Assembly (NCBI RefSeq): GCF_000615905.1 | Contig: NZ_BAMN01000010.1 | Location: 25,766 to 89,765, forward strand | DNA length: 64,000 bases | Reading direction: 5' to 3' | Source: Companilactobacillus nodensis DSM 19682 = JCM 14932 = NBRC 107160 | GTDB lineage: Bacteria; Bacillota; Bacilli; Lactobacillales; Lactobacillaceae | In this document: positions 10,695 through 21,211 of the stretch, in pieces | Layout of the letters: every line of letters starts with the position of its first letter | Numbering within the stretch: position 1 is the first letter of the stretch | Made by a program: the position numbers and the translations under genes | Notes under the pieces: generated by a model | What the model was told of the DNA's origin: nothing | The model's input: only the letters and a program-made list of their open reading frames with translations | Databases searched by the model: none

Positions 10695-11042
10695 TAAAAA
10701 TTGTTTTATTACTTCACTTATTTTGTTCATTTGTGCCGTACCAATTTGAGCTGATACATCACTGTTAATTCTGATTCTGGGATCAACTGCACGCAGATGT
10801 TGCAATAATGCTGTTCCTTCAATATTCTTAGCTTTGATTGTTTCAAATAAAGGTGAATCAAGATACTTAGGATCACTCCTATACTTTGACGACGAGCTAA
10901 TGGGAACAATCAATACAGTATTGAAATACTTATTATAATTATCATTACTTACAATTATGCACGGACGTTTTTTCTTAGGTTCAGTTCCTTTTGCGGGTTC
11001 TAGATCGACAAAAAAAATTTCACCTTGTTTGTATTTTTTCAA
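10692..11042 (-). CDS. MazF/PemK-type toxin (mRNA interferase)
   Basis: Type II toxin of the MazF/PemK fold, expected to be a sequence-specific endoribonuclease. The N-terminal GEIFFVDLEPAKGTEPKKKRPCIIVSND is the classical PemK pattern, with the conserved arginine and later S/T residues (VPISSSSKY) present. Length is 116 residues. It overlaps the antitoxin upstream by four bases. The last two codons and the stop lie at the edge of a terminator repeat that is also found after the next gene upstream. The module looks complete. Confidence 0.92.
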   Translation of the reverse strand: MKKYKQGEIFFVDLEPAKGTEPKKKRPCIIVSNDNYNKYFNTVLIVPISSSSKYRSDPKYLDSPLFETIKAKNIEGTALLQHLRAVDPRIRINSDVSAQIGTAQMNKISEVIKQFL

Positions 11043-11302
11043 TCAATTACCTCCACACCAACATCTTCACCCCAATCAATCTCCGGTGTTGATAAATTTC
11101 CATATTTCTTTTCTTGCTCTTTTACAACTGACCACAAATCATTTTTGCTTTTAATTACAACTTCACCATTATCTTTAGTTACAAATTCAACATTATCATG
11201 TTTTTTTAAATTTAACTTTGTGCGTATTTCCTTAGGTATAGTAATTTGATTCTTTGAGGTTACCTTTGCAACAACCACATTTTCACGATTCTTAACATCC
11301 AT
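11039..11302 (-). CDS. AbrB/MazE-type antitoxin
   Basis: Antitoxin partner of the MazF-type toxin. The N-terminal swapped-hairpin AbrB DNA-binding domain is recognisable (VAKVTSKNQITIPKEIRTKLNL), followed by an acidic tail (TPEIDWGEDVGVEVID) that would wrap the toxin. 87 residues, with AGGAGT upstream of the ATG. It precedes and overlaps the toxin gene, the usual order for MazEF. The AbrB domain implies autoregulation of the operon. Confidence 0.92.
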   Translation of the reverse strand: MDVKNRENVVVAKVTSKNQITIPKEIRTKLNLKKHDNVEFVTKDNGEVVIKSKNDLWSVVKEQEKKYGNLSTPEIDWGEDVGVEVID

Positions 11303-11389
11303 AATTTACTCCTCCTTACTATTCCTTACTTTGAGTATAGACACATCACCGTCGTAAGGCAAATGTAAGGAATCAAAAATCCAACTATT

Positions 11390-11446
11390 AAAAAAGGCGC
11401 CACAGAATTGTTCATTCTGCAGCGTCTTTAATTTATTGTTAATTTA
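11390..11446 (-). repeat. Terminator repeat, copy 2 (after the 11444-11758 gene)
   Basis: Same 50-bp hairpin terminator as at 10645-10694, with one mismatch. Together the two copies bracket the toxin-antitoxin pair as a 752-bp direct repeat unit. Confidence 0.92.
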
Positions 11447-11758
11447 AAATTGAGCTCTAGGATCAGTTGGCCCTATCGGTGAACCTGCAAATCCTTCCGT
11501 TCGTGCCAACATCGTCAACTTCTTCAGTCGATTCCAATTAGCTTGATCAAGTTTTGACTTACCGGATACATTGGCTAACAAAATTCCATTGACTGTTTTA
11601 GAAGCAATTATTTGTGGTGCACTCTTCTTTTCACTTAAATAAGTGCCAGCAGTCATCAGAGTCTTAAGAATTTGTGGATCAGTGTCAGTGTTTTTTGATA
11701 AAGAATTATACATTTCATCGACAATTTCAAAAACCTGTTCATCAACTGATTTTTTCAT
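11444..11758 (-). CDS. Small helical protein of unknown function
   Basis: A 104-residue, mostly helical, soluble protein starting MKKSVDEQVFEIVDEMYNSL. It has a good ribosome site (AAAGGAGAG) and ends near the direct repeat described here. Size and helical character resemble the small bacteriocin-immunity (EntA-immunity-like) proteins of lactic acid bacteria, but I see no decisive motif and no bacteriocin gene nearby. It follows aspS with a gap of 32 bp and may be cotranscribed. Function is not assigned. Confidence 0.7.
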   Translation of the reverse strand: MKKSVDEQVFEIVDEMYNSLSKNTDTDPQILKTLMTAGTYLSEKKSAPQIIASKTVNGILLANVSGKSKLDQANWNRLKKLTMLARTEGFAGSPIGPTDPRAQF

Positions 11759-11790
11759 GTTCGATTACTCTCCTTTAAAGCTGTCAAGCA

Positions 11791-13560
11791 TTATTCTTTA
11801 TTTGATTTTGAAACTTCAATACCAAGATCAACAAGTTGGTTGTCAGCAACTGGTCTTGGAGCATGTGTCATTGGTTCTGTAGCATTTGAATTCTTAGGGA
11901 ATGCAATCACGTCACGGATATTATCTTTACCAGCTAGTAACATGGCAAATCTATCCAACCCAATAGCCAAACCACCATGTGGTGGGCAACCGTATTGCAA
12001 GGCATCTAATAAGAAACCAAACTGTTCATAGGCTTTTTCTTTAGTGAATTCCAAAGCTTTGAGCATCTTTTCTTGAATCTTGTAATCATGAATACGAATT
12101 GATCCACCACCAAGTTCGTAACCGTTAAGAACGATATCGTAACTTTGAGCGTAAGCCTTGTGTGGATCTTCGTCCAAGTAGTGAACATCTTCTTCATTAG
12201 GCATTGTGAATGGGTGATGAGCAGCTGTCCAACGTTGGATACCTTCGTCATACTCAAACAATGGCCAGTTAACAACCCATGTGAAGGCAAATTCATTAGG
12301 ATCATATAAGTTCAAGTTCTTGGCGATGTCAGTACGTAAGTAACCTAGTGCATCAGCAACGACCTTCTTCTTGTCAGCAACGAATAATACTAAATCATTG
12401 TTTTCAAGACCAAGACGTTCAACCAAGGCATCATGTTGTTCAGTAATAAACTTGGCAACTGGTCCAGTAATCTTATCGTCATTGTATTTAAGCCAAGCAA
12501 GACCCTTAGCACCAAAGCGCTTGATGTATTCTTGATATTCTTCAATATTCTTTCTTGAATACTTATCAGCATTATTTTTGACAACGATTGCCTTAACTTG
12601 GCCGCCATTGTCAATTGTTCCCTTGAAGACTTTGAATTCAGTGTCTTTGAAGACATCGTTCAAGTCTTGTAGTTCCATACCAAAACGAATATCAGGTTTG
12701 TCAGAACCATAACGAGCCATAGCGTCATCCCAGTCAATTCTTGGGAATGGCAATTTAACATCGATACCCTTTTCGTCTTTCATAACACGGGCAATAAGTC
12801 CTTCTGTCACTGTTTGAATCTCTTCAGCTGACATAAAGCTCATTTCCAAATCGATTTGAGTAAATTCTGGTTGACGGTCTCCACGAAGATCTTCATCACG
12901 GAAACAGTGAGCCAATTGATAGTAACGGTCAAATCCACCGACCATCAATAGTTGCTTAAATAATTGTGGTGATTGTGGTAAGGCGAAGAAATGTCCAGGA
13001 TATACACGTGAAGGAACAAGATAATCACGAGCACCTTCTGGAGTTGAAGGTGTCAAATTTGGTGTTTCAATATCGATGAAACCATTGTCGTATAAGTATT
13101 CATGTACTGAATGCTTGATTTGAGCACGTGTACGGATAGCACTTTGCATCTCCGGTCTACGTAGATCAAGATAACGGTACTTCAACTTTGTTTCTTCAGA
13201 AGCATCAACATCATCAACAATTTCAAATGGTGGTGTGATCGACTTGTTTAGTACTTCAACTGTTTCAACGACAACTTCAACTTTACCAGTTGGGATGTTC
13301 TCGTTAATAGCACTTTCGTCACGTAATCTAACTGTACCAATAACATTGATAACATATTCTGAACGCAATGATTCAGCTGTTTCTAATGCTTCTTTGTGAT
13401 CAGTATTAAATACCAATTGTACGAAACCCTTGTAATCTCTGAGATCAACGAAGATCAATCCACCAAGGTCACGACGTTTTTGAACCCATCCATCTAAAGA
13501 AACTTTTTTGCCAACATACTCTTCAGTAATGCTGCCACAGTAATCTGTTCTTTCTTGCAT
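11791..13560 (-). CDS. aspS: Aspartate--tRNA ligase
   Basis: Class II aminoacyl-tRNA synthetase of the bacterial type (589 residues, with GAD insertion). The order is an N-terminal OB anticodon-binding domain ([23 protein letters not shown]), class II motif 2 ([18 protein letters not shown]) and motif 3 ([15 protein letters not shown]). It follows hisS after 6 bp, so both are under the T-box leader at about 15 kb. Whether it is discriminating or also charges tRNA-Asn cannot be read here. Confidence 0.97.
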   Translation of the reverse strand: MQERTDYCGSITEEYVGKKVSLDGWVQKRRDLGGLIFVDLRDYKGFVQLVFNTDHKEALETAESLRSEYVINVIGTVRLRDESAINENIPTGKVEVVVETVEVLNKSITPPFEIVDDVDASEETKLKYRYLDLRRPEMQSAIRTRAQIKHSVHEYLYDNGFIDIETPNLTPSTPEGARDYLVPSRVYPGHFFALPQSPQLFKQLLMVGGFDRYYQLAHCFRDEDLRGDRQPEFTQIDLEMSFMSAEEIQTVTEGLIARVMKDEKGIDVKLPFPRIDWDDAMARYGSDKPDIRFGMELQDLNDVFKDTEFKVFKGTIDNGGQVKAIVVKNNADKYSRKNIEEYQEYIKRFGAKGLAWLKYNDDKITGPVAKFITEQHDALVERLGLENNDLVLFVADKKKVVADALGYLRTDIAKNLNLYDPNEFAFTWVVNWPLFEYDEGIQRWTAAHHPFTMPNEEDVHYLDEDPHKAYAQSYDIVLNGYELGGGSIRIHDYKIQEKMLKALEFTKEKAYEQFGFLLDALQYGCPPHGGLAIGLDRFAMLLAGKDNIRDVIAFPKNSNATEPMTHAPRPVADNQLVDLGIEVSKSNKE

Positions 13561-13566
13561 ATTTGC

Positions 13567-14838
13567 TTATCCCTCTATCTTTTTCAATTCTTCTGCTAGA
13601 TTTTCAAGTGACACACTGACTTGTTCACCAGTTGCCATATTCTTAACATTAGCTGTATCGTTTTCTAGTTCAGCATCACCAATAGTTACGGTGTACTTGG
13701 CATCCAAGCGATCAGCTGTCTTGAATTGAGCTTTTGTTTTTCTTTGTAAATAATCCTTGTCCGCTGAGAATCCAGCACGACGAAGGTTGGACAAAATCTT
13801 AACTGAAGCACGTTCAGCTGCATCACCAATGGTAACTAGATAAACATCCAAGTTGTTTTCAACGTGAATATCTTCATCCTTTAGCAATAACATCAAACGC
13901 TCCATACCTAATCCAAAACCAATTCCTGGTTCAGGCTTGCCGCCAAGTTCTTCAACCAATCCATTGTAGCGACCACCAGCTAGAACAGTGATTTCTTTGT
14001 TGTTAAAGGCTGGATCAGTTACCATGAATTCAAAAATCGTATGATTGTAGTAATCAAGACCACGAACCATAGTTGGATCAACAACGTAATTAATATCAAG
14101 ATCATCTAACAATGACTTGAGATATTCAAAACGTTCTCTAGAGGCATCATTCAAGTAATCCAAGATCGATGGTGCATCTGCAACAAACTTCTTGTCGTTT
14201 TCATCCTTACTATCAAGAATTCTCAATGGATTCTTCTCAAGGCGAACCTTTGAATCATCGCTTAATTGGTCCTTGAATGGTGTGAAGTAATCAACCAAGG
14301 CTTTGTGGTAATTCTCACGTGATTCAGGATCACCCAAAGTATTGATAGCGACCTTCAAGTTGTGAACTCCTAATTCATTTAGAAAATTCAAGCCAACTGA
14401 AATAATTTCTACATCTAATTCTGGTGAATCTGAGCCGAATGCTTCAAGACCAATTTGATGGAATTGACGTTGACGTCCTGATTGTGGACGTTCATATCTG
14501 AACATTGGTCCTTTGTACCATACCTTGTATGGACGTTGGTACTCAGGTCCATATAACTTATTCTCAACATATGCACGAACGACACCAGCTGTACCTTCCG
14601 GACGAAGAGCAATGTGTCTGTCACCCTTGTCTTTGAAATCATACATTTCCTTTGAAACAATATCCGATGTGTCACCTGATGAACGTTCAAAGACTTCGTA
14701 TGATTCAAAAATCGGTGTTCTGATTTCTGAAAAACGATAGCGACTAAAAACGTTTTGAGCAACTGATTCTACATATTGCCATTTTTCTGATTCTCCAGGT
14801 AAAATATCCGCTGTACCCTTTGGTTTTTGATAGCGCAT
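13567..14838 (-). CDS. hisS: Histidine--tRNA ligase
   Basis: Class II histidyl-tRNA synthetase, 423 residues. Motif 2 is MFRYERPQSGRQRQFHQIG, and the histidine-A region is VRGLDYYNHTIFEF. The ATG 14836-14838 (MRYQKPKGTADILPGE) has an AGGAGG site, so the longer frame reaching 14913, which runs into the T-box, is rejected. It forms an operon with aspS. Confidence 0.97.
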   Translation of the reverse strand: MRYQKPKGTADILPGESEKWQYVESVAQNVFSRYRFSEIRTPIFESYEVFERSSGDTSDIVSKEMYDFKDKGDRHIALRPEGTAGVVRAYVENKLYGPEYQRPYKVWYKGPMFRYERPQSGRQRQFHQIGLEAFGSDSPELDVEIISVGLNFLNELGVHNLKVAINTLGDPESRENYHKALVDYFTPFKDQLSDDSKVRLEKNPLRILDSKDENDKKFVADAPSILDYLNDASRERFEYLKSLLDDLDINYVVDPTMVRGLDYYNHTIFEFMVTDPAFNNKEITVLAGGRYNGLVEELGGKPEPGIGFGLGMERLMLLLKDEDIHVENNLDVYLVTIGDAAERASVKILSNLRRAGFSADKDYLQRKTKAQFKTADRLDAKYTVTIGDAELENDTANVKNMATGEQVSVSLENLAEELKKIEG

Positions 14839-14865
14839 AAGATCCTCCTTTGCGGTGACCCATAC

Positions 14866-15035
14866 ATAAAAAAATACACCCCTGCCTAAATAAGACAAAG
14901 GGTGCATTCGCACGGTACCACCTAATAATTTGCTACAGTTAACGCCTGCCAGACGATTGATAAAACGTCACTCAAATGAATTACTTACCTGATCTCAGCA
15001 TCCAGGTTCTCTGTAGAGCAATTTTTAATTTGATT
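14866..15035 (-). promoter_or_regulatory. T-box riboswitch leader of hisS-aspS
   Basis: The minus strand has a T-box sequence AGGTGGTACCGTGCG (14909-14923), then a terminator with TGCACCC pairing GGGTGTA and a run of T at 14867-14874. Because it precedes hisS-aspS it should sense tRNA-His or tRNA-Asp. I could not decide the specifier codon by eye. Confidence 0.92.
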
Positions 15036-15083
15036 CGAATATAGTTATAAATTAATCAAAACGGCGTCAATTGTCAAGTGGCA

Positions 15084-16309
15084 TTACTGTTTTGAAAGTG
15101 ATTTCAGCAAATAATTTGTCAGATAACAGACAACGATAATGATTGGAAAAACTTCAATCGGTAATAACAATAATAACAGTCCTGCAACAACTCCAGGTTG
15201 TCTCATAATGTAGGTCAAGCTTGATGCAATGGTAACCGACACTATAATTGCAGGTGTAAATGGTAAAAGAACAGAAAGTGCAAATCCAGCCGCTGCACTA
15301 GAAAATATTGCTGGAAAAATCATTCCACCACGCCATCCTAAAGAAAAACAGAAATTAGTTACAAAGGCTTTTCCTATCGCGATAAAAATCAAAAACAACG
15401 CTGACTGCGACACAGCATCTCTAGAAAAACCAAGTAACTGTACTTCACCCGAAAACATTAAGTAAGGTGAAATAATTCCAGCCGTTCCAATAATCAAGCC
15501 TCCTAAAATTGCCCAAAGAACTGTCTTTTGATTATTCCTAGTAAGCTGTTGACTCCACTTACCAAGATTGTTGAACAGCATTCCAAATAGGATTCCAGCA
15601 ACTATTGCAACTGGTATCAAGCAAATCCTTGCCAAGTCCAGTTGATACTTCTTCGAAAATGAATCCCAAAACTACTTTCATGTGGTAATACATGATTGAT
15701 CAGATAGAATCCAACCACGCCAGACAAGATTGTAACTGCGTACACAAATATTTTTCTACCTTTTATTCGAAAATCACGTGTTGGTTCATCAAATGCCTTA
15801 CCGATCCCAGCAAATGGTGCATAGAATACCGTTGACAGAATAGCACCGATTCCCATATTTACCAGTTCTTCACGTCGCTCAAGTGTCAGCCTCAGCCGAT
15901 CACCGACCCAGTTTACCAATCCGCCGAGGATGCCGGATAAGGCTGCTTCAGGACCGACACTTGCTCCCAAAGTTAAGACAGGAATTGCATGAAAGAAGTT
16001 TTTTCTGATTTCATTAGTATATTTTATTTTGCCAGTTTGCTTATATTCTCCAATAACTTCAACCATCATTCGCGGATAATTACCATTCTTACGTTGCAAA
16101 AGTCCAATAAGAATTCCACCCAAACCACAAATTATCAACGGATAATAAATCGTTGAAATGTTAAATACATTTGGTACAGTCTTCCAAACCAAATTAATTA
16201 AAAAGTTAACCAAAATTAAATAAGCACCTGCCGTGATTCCCACTAAGAATCCTAGTAATATACTGTATAAGAGAAATATCACACTAAATTTTTTCAAAAT
16301 AAACTCCAT
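15084..16309 (-). pseudogene. ClC-family chloride channel/antiporter-type protein, single-base frameshift
   Basis: Frames 16309-15617 and 15635-15084 together form one ClC-type membrane protein of about 408 residues. Helix-start motifs such as LGASVGPEAALSGILGG (the glutamate-containing GxEGP-like region) are visible. The break is at 15619-15620: one extra A (plus strand) would give GFALIPVAIVAGILFG and join the halves exactly. The second frame has no good start of its own (TTG only). Other membrane segments are intact, so a base-calling error is as likely as true inactivation. Confidence 0.82.
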
Positions 16310-16471
16310 TATTTCTAAATTCTAATGATTATTATCATATTAACTAATATTATTACTTAAAAATATCAATTTTCTGTGAATTTTTCACTTTCTACCTTTT
16401 AAGTTTCACGTTTTTTCAGTAAGATATACATATATGATAATCATTATAGCGACAACAAAGGAATCCTTTAA

Positions 16472-17773
16472 ATGAAAAAGATAATAACTTTTTTAATTAA
16501 AAATAAGCTATTTGTTGCCATTGTTTTTTTAATTGCCTTATCAAGTTGGTCGACCGTAGCTTTGGCGAACGCAAATGCAATTGTTGTCGAATCTGATTCA
16601 GTCAACGTGCGTGTTGGTCCGGGACTTTCCTACTCCAACATGGGTCAAGTAAAAAAAGGCGATAAATTAGCTATTTTGGCCGAAAAAAATAAATGGTACC
16701 AAGTTCGTCTATCCGGCGACAAAATCGGCTGGGTAGCAAGTTGGTTAATTGATAATACTGAAGTAAGTTCTGCTACAAACAAAATCGGTATCGTTAAAGT
16801 ACCTAATACCACCGTATTCAAAAACGATGACGCTAATAGCAATGTTCTCGGAACAATTGAACAATCTCAAAAGGTTACTGTCATGTATCAAGAACAAGAG
16901 TGGTCACAGATTCTCTATAAGGGAACCGCTGGTTGGGTCAAGAGTCAGTTCATCCAAGGAACTAATGAGACTTCAGGCTCTAACGATACTTCAGGTTCAC
17001 GAGACAGTGACATCAAGACGGTTACAGTTACTCAATCTAATACCAAATTACGTATTGATCCAGATAGTACCAGTCGTGACATTAAGACTGTTAACGTCGG
17101 TAAGAAGTTCGATTACTTAGGTAAGAGCGGCAAGTGGTACAAAGTTAGAGATAGTGACGGTTCTGTCGGTTATGTAGCCAGCTGGGTCGTAACTATATCC
17201 GGAACTAAGAGTGCTATCAAGTCAGCCGCAACTAATATTTCAGAAGCAACTATTGTCATTGATCCAGGACATGGTGGCGAAGATGTTGGTGCTGAATCTA
17301 AGAAGAAGACCTACGAGAAGAACTTCACCCTCGCCTATGCCAAAGCTATCAAAGCTGATCTTGAAAAAACAGGTGCTCGTGTGGTCCTTACTCGTTCAGG
17401 CGATGATACTAAGTCACTTGGTGAACGTGCACGTCTATCAAGTAAAATTGAAGCTGACGCATACATCAGTCTTCACTTCGACTCAACAGGCGAACAAGAT
17501 GCCGGTACTGGTGTAACAACATACTACTACGGCAAGAATAAAGATAGTAATTTAGCCACAGATATCAATAGTCAATTGAAGAAGTTGGCAATTAATAATC
17601 GTGGTACACAACAAAAAGACTTGTATGTCTTGCATTACAACAGTCAACCTTCAATCTTGATTGAATTAGGATATATCAACTCAACGTCAGATTATGGTTA
17701 TATCAAGTCTAGTTCATACAAGTCACAAGTTGCCCAAGCTGTAACAAATGGTTTGAAAGAATACTTCAAATAA
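16472..17773 (+). CDS. N-acetylmuramoyl-L-alanine amidase with three SH3b domains
   Basis: Secreted peptidoglycan hydrolase. There is an N-terminal signal segment (residues 1-33, hydrophobic core ending near ALANA), then three bacterial SH3 repeats (about 35-90, 100-157 and 180-240, each with a V-x-G-x-x-Y/W pattern), and a C-terminal Amidase_3 domain (about 257-431). Zinc and catalytic residues are seen in VIDPGHGGEDVGA, the glutamate of KTYEKN, SLHFDS and LIELGYINS. Length is 433 residues. It stands alone, divergent from the ClC gene, and ends at a shared bidirectional terminator. Confidence 0.93.
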   Translation: MKKIITFLIKNKLFVAIVFLIALSSWSTVALANANAIVVESDSVNVRVGPGLSYSNMGQVKKGDKLAILAEKNKWYQVRLSGDKIGWVASWLIDNTEVSSATNKIGIVKVPNTTVFKNDDANSNVLGTIEQSQKVTVMYQEQEWSQILYKGTAGWVKSQFIQGTNETSGSNDTSGSRDSDIKTVTVTQSNTKLRIDPDSTSRDIKTVNVGKKFDYLGKSGKWYKVRDSDGSVGYVASWVVTISGTKSAIKSAATNISEATIVIDPGHGGEDVGAESKKKTYEKNFTLAYAKAIKADLEKTGARVVLTRSGDDTKSLGERARLSSKIEADAYISLHFDSTGEQDAGTGVTTYYYGKNKDSNLATDINSQLKKLAINNRGTQQKDLYVLHYNSQPSILIELGYINSTSDYGYIKSSSYKSQVAQAVTNGLKEYFK

Positions 17774-17775
17774 AC

Positions 17776-17813
17776 AAAATAAGCTGAGACGATTTTTCGT
17801 CTCAGCTTATTTA
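17776..17813. terminator. Bidirectional terminator (amidase / HAD gene)
   Basis: AATAAGCTGAGACGA pairs perfectly with TCGTCTCAGCTTATT around a TTTT loop, between two convergent genes, with T-rich flanks. Confidence 0.9.
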
Positions 17814-17826
17814 TTTGTCTTAAATT

Positions 17827-18441
17827 TTAAAGCACCTTATTAATTTCTTGCAAAGATTTAATTTGCTGATCAACCTTAAAGTCAACTTTTTGATCACTCA
17901 ATAAGATGGTCTTCGCACGAACTGAATCACCAAAATCAATATCGATCTTACGATCACCAACGACCCAAGTATCCTTAGGATCAAGTGAATACTTGTTGAT
18001 CAGATAATCCAACATTTCTGAGTCAGGCTTACGCACGTGTCCATCTTCAGCACTGACCATTTCAGTGAAATAATCGGCGATGCCCAATCGCTTAGCAACT
18101 TCAAAAATCGAAGTGTCACGATGAGTCACGATGAACTGCTGATATCCCTGAACCTTACAATATTCCAAGGCAATCTTAGCATGTGGCATCAATTTGATTT
18201 GGTCGTGAAATGTTTTTTCATGCAGCTTATATGACTTATAAAAAGTTTTGACTTTGTCGTCATCCCCATTCAATAAATCACTAGCTAGTTTTCGGACCGA
18301 AGTCTTCAAAGCTTCCTTATAAATCGAATCCTTTGAAATATTAATATCAAAGTTTTCCTTTAGAGATTTTTGTGTTGCCATAACTATCCCTGGATAGCTA
18401 TTGGCTAATGTTCCATCAAAATCCCAAACAATACTTGTCAT
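17827..18441 (-). CDS. HAD-family phosphatase (phosphoglycolate-phosphatase-like)
   Basis: Haloacid-dehalogenase hydrolase, 204 residues. Motif I is VWDFDGTLANS, motif II is FIVTHRD, and motifs III/IV are KPDSEMLDYLI and VVGDRKIDIDFG. A helical cap lies between motifs I and II. It follows dtd by 3 bp in the relA-dtd-HAD unit, a common trio in lactobacilli. Substrate cannot be read from the sequence; small phosphorylated metabolites are typical of this subgroup. Confidence 0.88.
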   Translation of the reverse strand: MTSIVWDFDGTLANSYPGIVMATQKSLKENFDINISKDSIYKEALKTSVRKLASDLLNGDDDKVKTFYKSYKLHEKTFHDQIKLMPHAKIALEYCKVQGYQQFIVTHRDTSIFEVAKRLGIADYFTEMVSAEDGHVRKPDSEMLDYLINKYSLDPKDTWVVGDRKIDIDFGDSVRAKTILLSDQKVDFKVDQQIKSLQEINKVL

Positions 18442-18444
18442 GAA

Positions 18445-18882
18445 TTATCGCTCCATTATTATCGTCACAGGTCCATCATTAGTCAGTGATACTTGCATAT
18501 CAGCGCCAAACTCACCTGTAGCGACATTTATATCGTAGTTCCTTAATGCATCATTGAATTGATCATACTTGGCACTTGAAGTCTTGAAATCACCTGCTCC
18601 AGTGAAGCTTGGACGATTCCCCTTCTTAGTATCAGCGTAAAGAGTAAATTGTGAGATCGACAAAATTTTGCCATCAATATCCTTAATCGATAAGTTCATT
18701 TTATCATCCGCATCAGAGAAAACTCTCATATTAGCAATCTTGTGTGCCATGTATTCAATTGTCTCATCGTTGTCTTCGTCCGCAAATGCCACCAACAAAC
18801 AAAATCCTTGATCGATTTGACCAAGGACTTTGTTGTCGACACTAACCTTTGCTTCTGAGACGCGTTGGATAACTACTTTCAT
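18445..18882 (-). CDS. dtd: D-aminoacyl-tRNA deacylase
   Basis: Removes D-amino acids (and glycine mischarged on tRNA-Ala) from tRNA. The two family motifs [17 protein letters not shown] and NDGPVTI (the Gly-cis-Pro motif) are intact. Length is 145 residues, starting [13 protein letters not shown] at 18882. The upstream in-frame extension overlaps relA and is not used. It is next to relA, as in most Firmicutes. Confidence 0.97.
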   Translation of the reverse strand: MKVVIQRVSEAKVSVDNKVLGQIDQGFCLLVAFADEDNDETIEYMAHKIANMRVFSDADDKMNLSIKDIDGKILSISQFTLYADTKKGNRPSFTGAGDFKTSSAKYDQFNDALRNYDINVATGEFGADMQVSLTNDGPVTIIMER

Positions 18883-18883
18883 C

Positions 18884-21115
18884 CTATTCAACCGTCCTTT
18901 TAATTTCGTATACATCTGGTACATTCTTTAGCTTGGAAATAATTTGATCCAAGTGTTCCTTGTTATTGACACCAACACTGACGTGAATGACCGCCATCTT
19001 TTCCTTATCCAAACGTCCATTGACATTGATCAAAGAATTGGTATTGGAATTGATCACTTGTAATAATTCATTCAATAAACCATTTCTGTTAAAGGCATAA
19101 ATATCGAGTTCAGCAGTATAACGCTTCTCACGAGTAACGTTGTTCCAGCTTACTTCAATGAAACGCTTCTTGGCTTCATCACTTTGAACATTAGGACAGT
19201 CAGCACGATGAATAGTGAGACCACGCCCCTTAGTGATATAACCAACGATATCATCCCCAGGAATTGGGTTACAGCATTTAGCCAAACGAATTAATAAGTT
19301 GTCGATTCCTTGAACCGAAATACTTGTATTAGCGTTAGCTTGTTCCTTTTTGAGTTGAGTATTTTCAGGAATTGGTTTCGGAGCATTCTCGTGTGCTTCC
19401 GTAATGACATTCTCTTCGAGTTCTTTTTTCTCAGCTTTTTTCTTATTCTCAGGATCTTCACTGATCAACTTATGAATAACGTTGATCGGCGATAATTCGC
19501 CATATCCAACAGCATTGTATAGTTCTTCTGAATCAGTGAAGTTGAAAATCGAAGTTGCGAGTTCGATGTGCTTCTTGTCCAAATATTTCTTTGTTGAAAG
19601 TGAACGATTCTTTAATTCAGTCTCAAGTAATTCACGACCGATTTGGATATTCTCTTGACGATCCTTGATCCTGAAGTAACGTTTGATCTTATTGCGAGCA
19701 CGTGAAGTGTAAACCATTTGAATCCAATCACGGCTTGGTGTTGAACTCTCATTGGTCAACATTTCAACAATGTCACCATTCTTCAATTGGTAATTCAAAG
19801 GTACCATTCTGCCATTAACTTTGGCACCGACAGAATGACTACCGACCTCAGTATGAACTTGATATGCGAAGTCCAGCGGGATCGAACCCTTTGGCAACTC
19901 ACGTACTTCACCTTGTGGTGTGAAAATATAAACTCTGTCATTGAAGATCTCACCTTTGACAGACTTCATAAAATCAGCAGCATTGTCAGAGTTCTCCTGC
20001 AATTCCAGAATTTCACGGAAGACATCGATCTTCTGCTCATTCTCATCGAGTTGCACACCTTCAAAGTTACCTTCCTTGTAGGCCCAGTGAGCGGCAACAC
20101 CATATTCAGCAATTTCGTGCATCTCATATGTACGGATCTGGACTTCTAGTGGTTGACCACCAGGACCAATGATAGTTGTATGTAATGATTGATAACCATT
20201 GGCCTTTGGTACAGCAATATAATCTTTGAAACGGCCTGGAATTGGCTTCCACTTAGAGTGGATTGAACCCAGAACGGCATAACAATCCTTGACAGAATCA
20301 ACGACAATCCGGATTGCCAATAGATCATACAACTCAGAGAATTGCTTATGTTTATCGCGCATCTTCTTATAGATAGAATAAATATGCTTAGGACGACCAT
20401 AGATATCGTACTTGATACCTAGTGCATCAACACTTGTCTTAATATAATCGATTGCTTCAGCAATATAAGCTTCACGTTGATCACGTTTGCTATTCATCAA
20501 GTGGACAATACGATAATACTGTTGAGGATTGATGTAATGAAGCGATAAGTCTTCTAGCTCCCACTTGATCTTACTGATACCTAATCTATCAGCGAGTGGA
20601 GCGTAAATTTCCAAAGTTTCATTAGCGATTCGTCTCTGCTTGTCGGGTCTCAAAGCCTTCAGTGTACGCATGTTGTGCAGCCTGTCAGCAAGTTTGACCA
20701 TGATGACACGTAAGTCCTTGGCAGTAGCCAAAAGCATCTTACGGTGGTTCTCAGCTAGTAATTCTTGATGTGAGTGATACTTGTACTTACTGATCTTAGT
20801 CACACCATCAACGATCGTTGACACTTGGTTACCGAATAACTCCTCAACATCGCCGAGAGTAACATTAGTATCCTCAACGACATCGTGCAAATATCCCGCA
20901 GCTACGGTGTATGGATCCATATGCAATGAAGCCAAAATTTGTGCGACTTGAGTAGGGTGAATAATATAAGGTTCACCAGTAGATCTCTTCTGTTCCTTAT
21001 GAACGTATGCGGCAAAATTATAAGCTTTATTTACAAATTCGACATGCTCGTCGTTCATGTATTCACGACAAATATCGAGAACTTGATCAGGAGTATAATC
21101 TTCATTCTTTTTCAT
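18884..21115 (-). CDS. relA: Bifunctional (p)ppGpp synthase/hydrolase (Rel/RSH)
   Basis: Long RSH enzyme of the stringent response (743 residues). Order: HD hydrolase domain with YLHDVVEDT, synthetase domain (about 230-340, with [13 protein letters not shown] and NGYQSLHTT), TGS domain ([22 protein letters not shown]), zinc-finger-like [13 protein letters not shown] segment and C-terminal ACT domain. Both catalytic regions look intact, so it should make and degrade (p)ppGpp. The ribosome site AAGGGGTGA precedes the ATG. A terminator-like hairpin lies only 26 bp upstream of the start (see findings). Confidence 0.97.
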   Translation of the reverse strand: MKKNEDYTPDQVLDICREYMNDEHVEFVNKAYNFAAYVHKEQKRSTGEPYIIHPTQVAQILASLHMDPYTVAAGYLHDVVEDTNVTLGDVEELFGNQVSTIVDGVTKISKYKYHSHQELLAENHRKMLLATAKDLRVIMVKLADRLHNMRTLKALRPDKQRRIANETLEIYAPLADRLGISKIKWELEDLSLHYINPQQYYRIVHLMNSKRDQREAYIAEAIDYIKTSVDALGIKYDIYGRPKHIYSIYKKMRDKHKQFSELYDLLAIRIVVDSVKDCYAVLGSIHSKWKPIPGRFKDYIAVPKANGYQSLHTTIIGPGGQPLEVQIRTYEMHEIAEYGVAAHWAYKEGNFEGVQLDENEQKIDVFREILELQENSDNAADFMKSVKGEIFNDRVYIFTPQGEVRELPKGSIPLDFAYQVHTEVGSHSVGAKVNGRMVPLNYQLKNGDIVEMLTNESSTPSRDWIQMVYTSRARNKIKRYFRIKDRQENIQIGRELLETELKNRSLSTKKYLDKKHIELATSIFNFTDSEELYNAVGYGELSPINVIHKLISEDPENKKKAEKKELEENVITEAHENAPKPIPENTQLKKEQANANTSISVQGIDNLLIRLAKCCNPIPGDDIVGYITKGRGLTIHRADCPNVQSDEAKKRFIEVSWNNVTREKRYTAELDIYAFNRNGLLNELLQVINSNTNSLINVNGRLDKEKMAVIHVSVGVNNKEHLDQIISKLKNVPDVYEIKRTVE

Positions 21116-21140
21116 TTTTGTTCACCCCTTCGATTACAAT

Positions 21141-21172
21141 AAAAAGCACCCTGTTCGAAGCGAGTGCTTTTC
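21141..21172 (-). terminator. Terminator-like hairpin directly upstream of relA
   Basis: AAAAGCAC pairs GTGCTTTT with a 15-base loop, followed by TTTTTATT on the minus strand. It can end transcription of the 21212-21551 gene, but there is almost no space for a relA promoter below it, so it may be part of the relA leader. Confidence 0.7.
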
Positions 21173-21211
21173 TTTACGTATTATTATGCTTTCTTTGGTT
21201 CTAAAAAACAA

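Noticed and set aside
10692..11302. Toxin-antitoxin pair as part of a prophage
   Set aside because: No phage structural, integrase or lysis genes are near; only the duplicated terminator suggests acquisition.
14839..14913. N-terminal extension of hisS into the T-box
   Set aside because: The AGGAGG site and family alignment place the start at 14838, and the extension would translate the T-box terminator.
15084..15635. Separate short ClC-like gene starting at TTG 15635
   Set aside because: It has no ribosome site and continues the upstream frame exactly when one base is restored.
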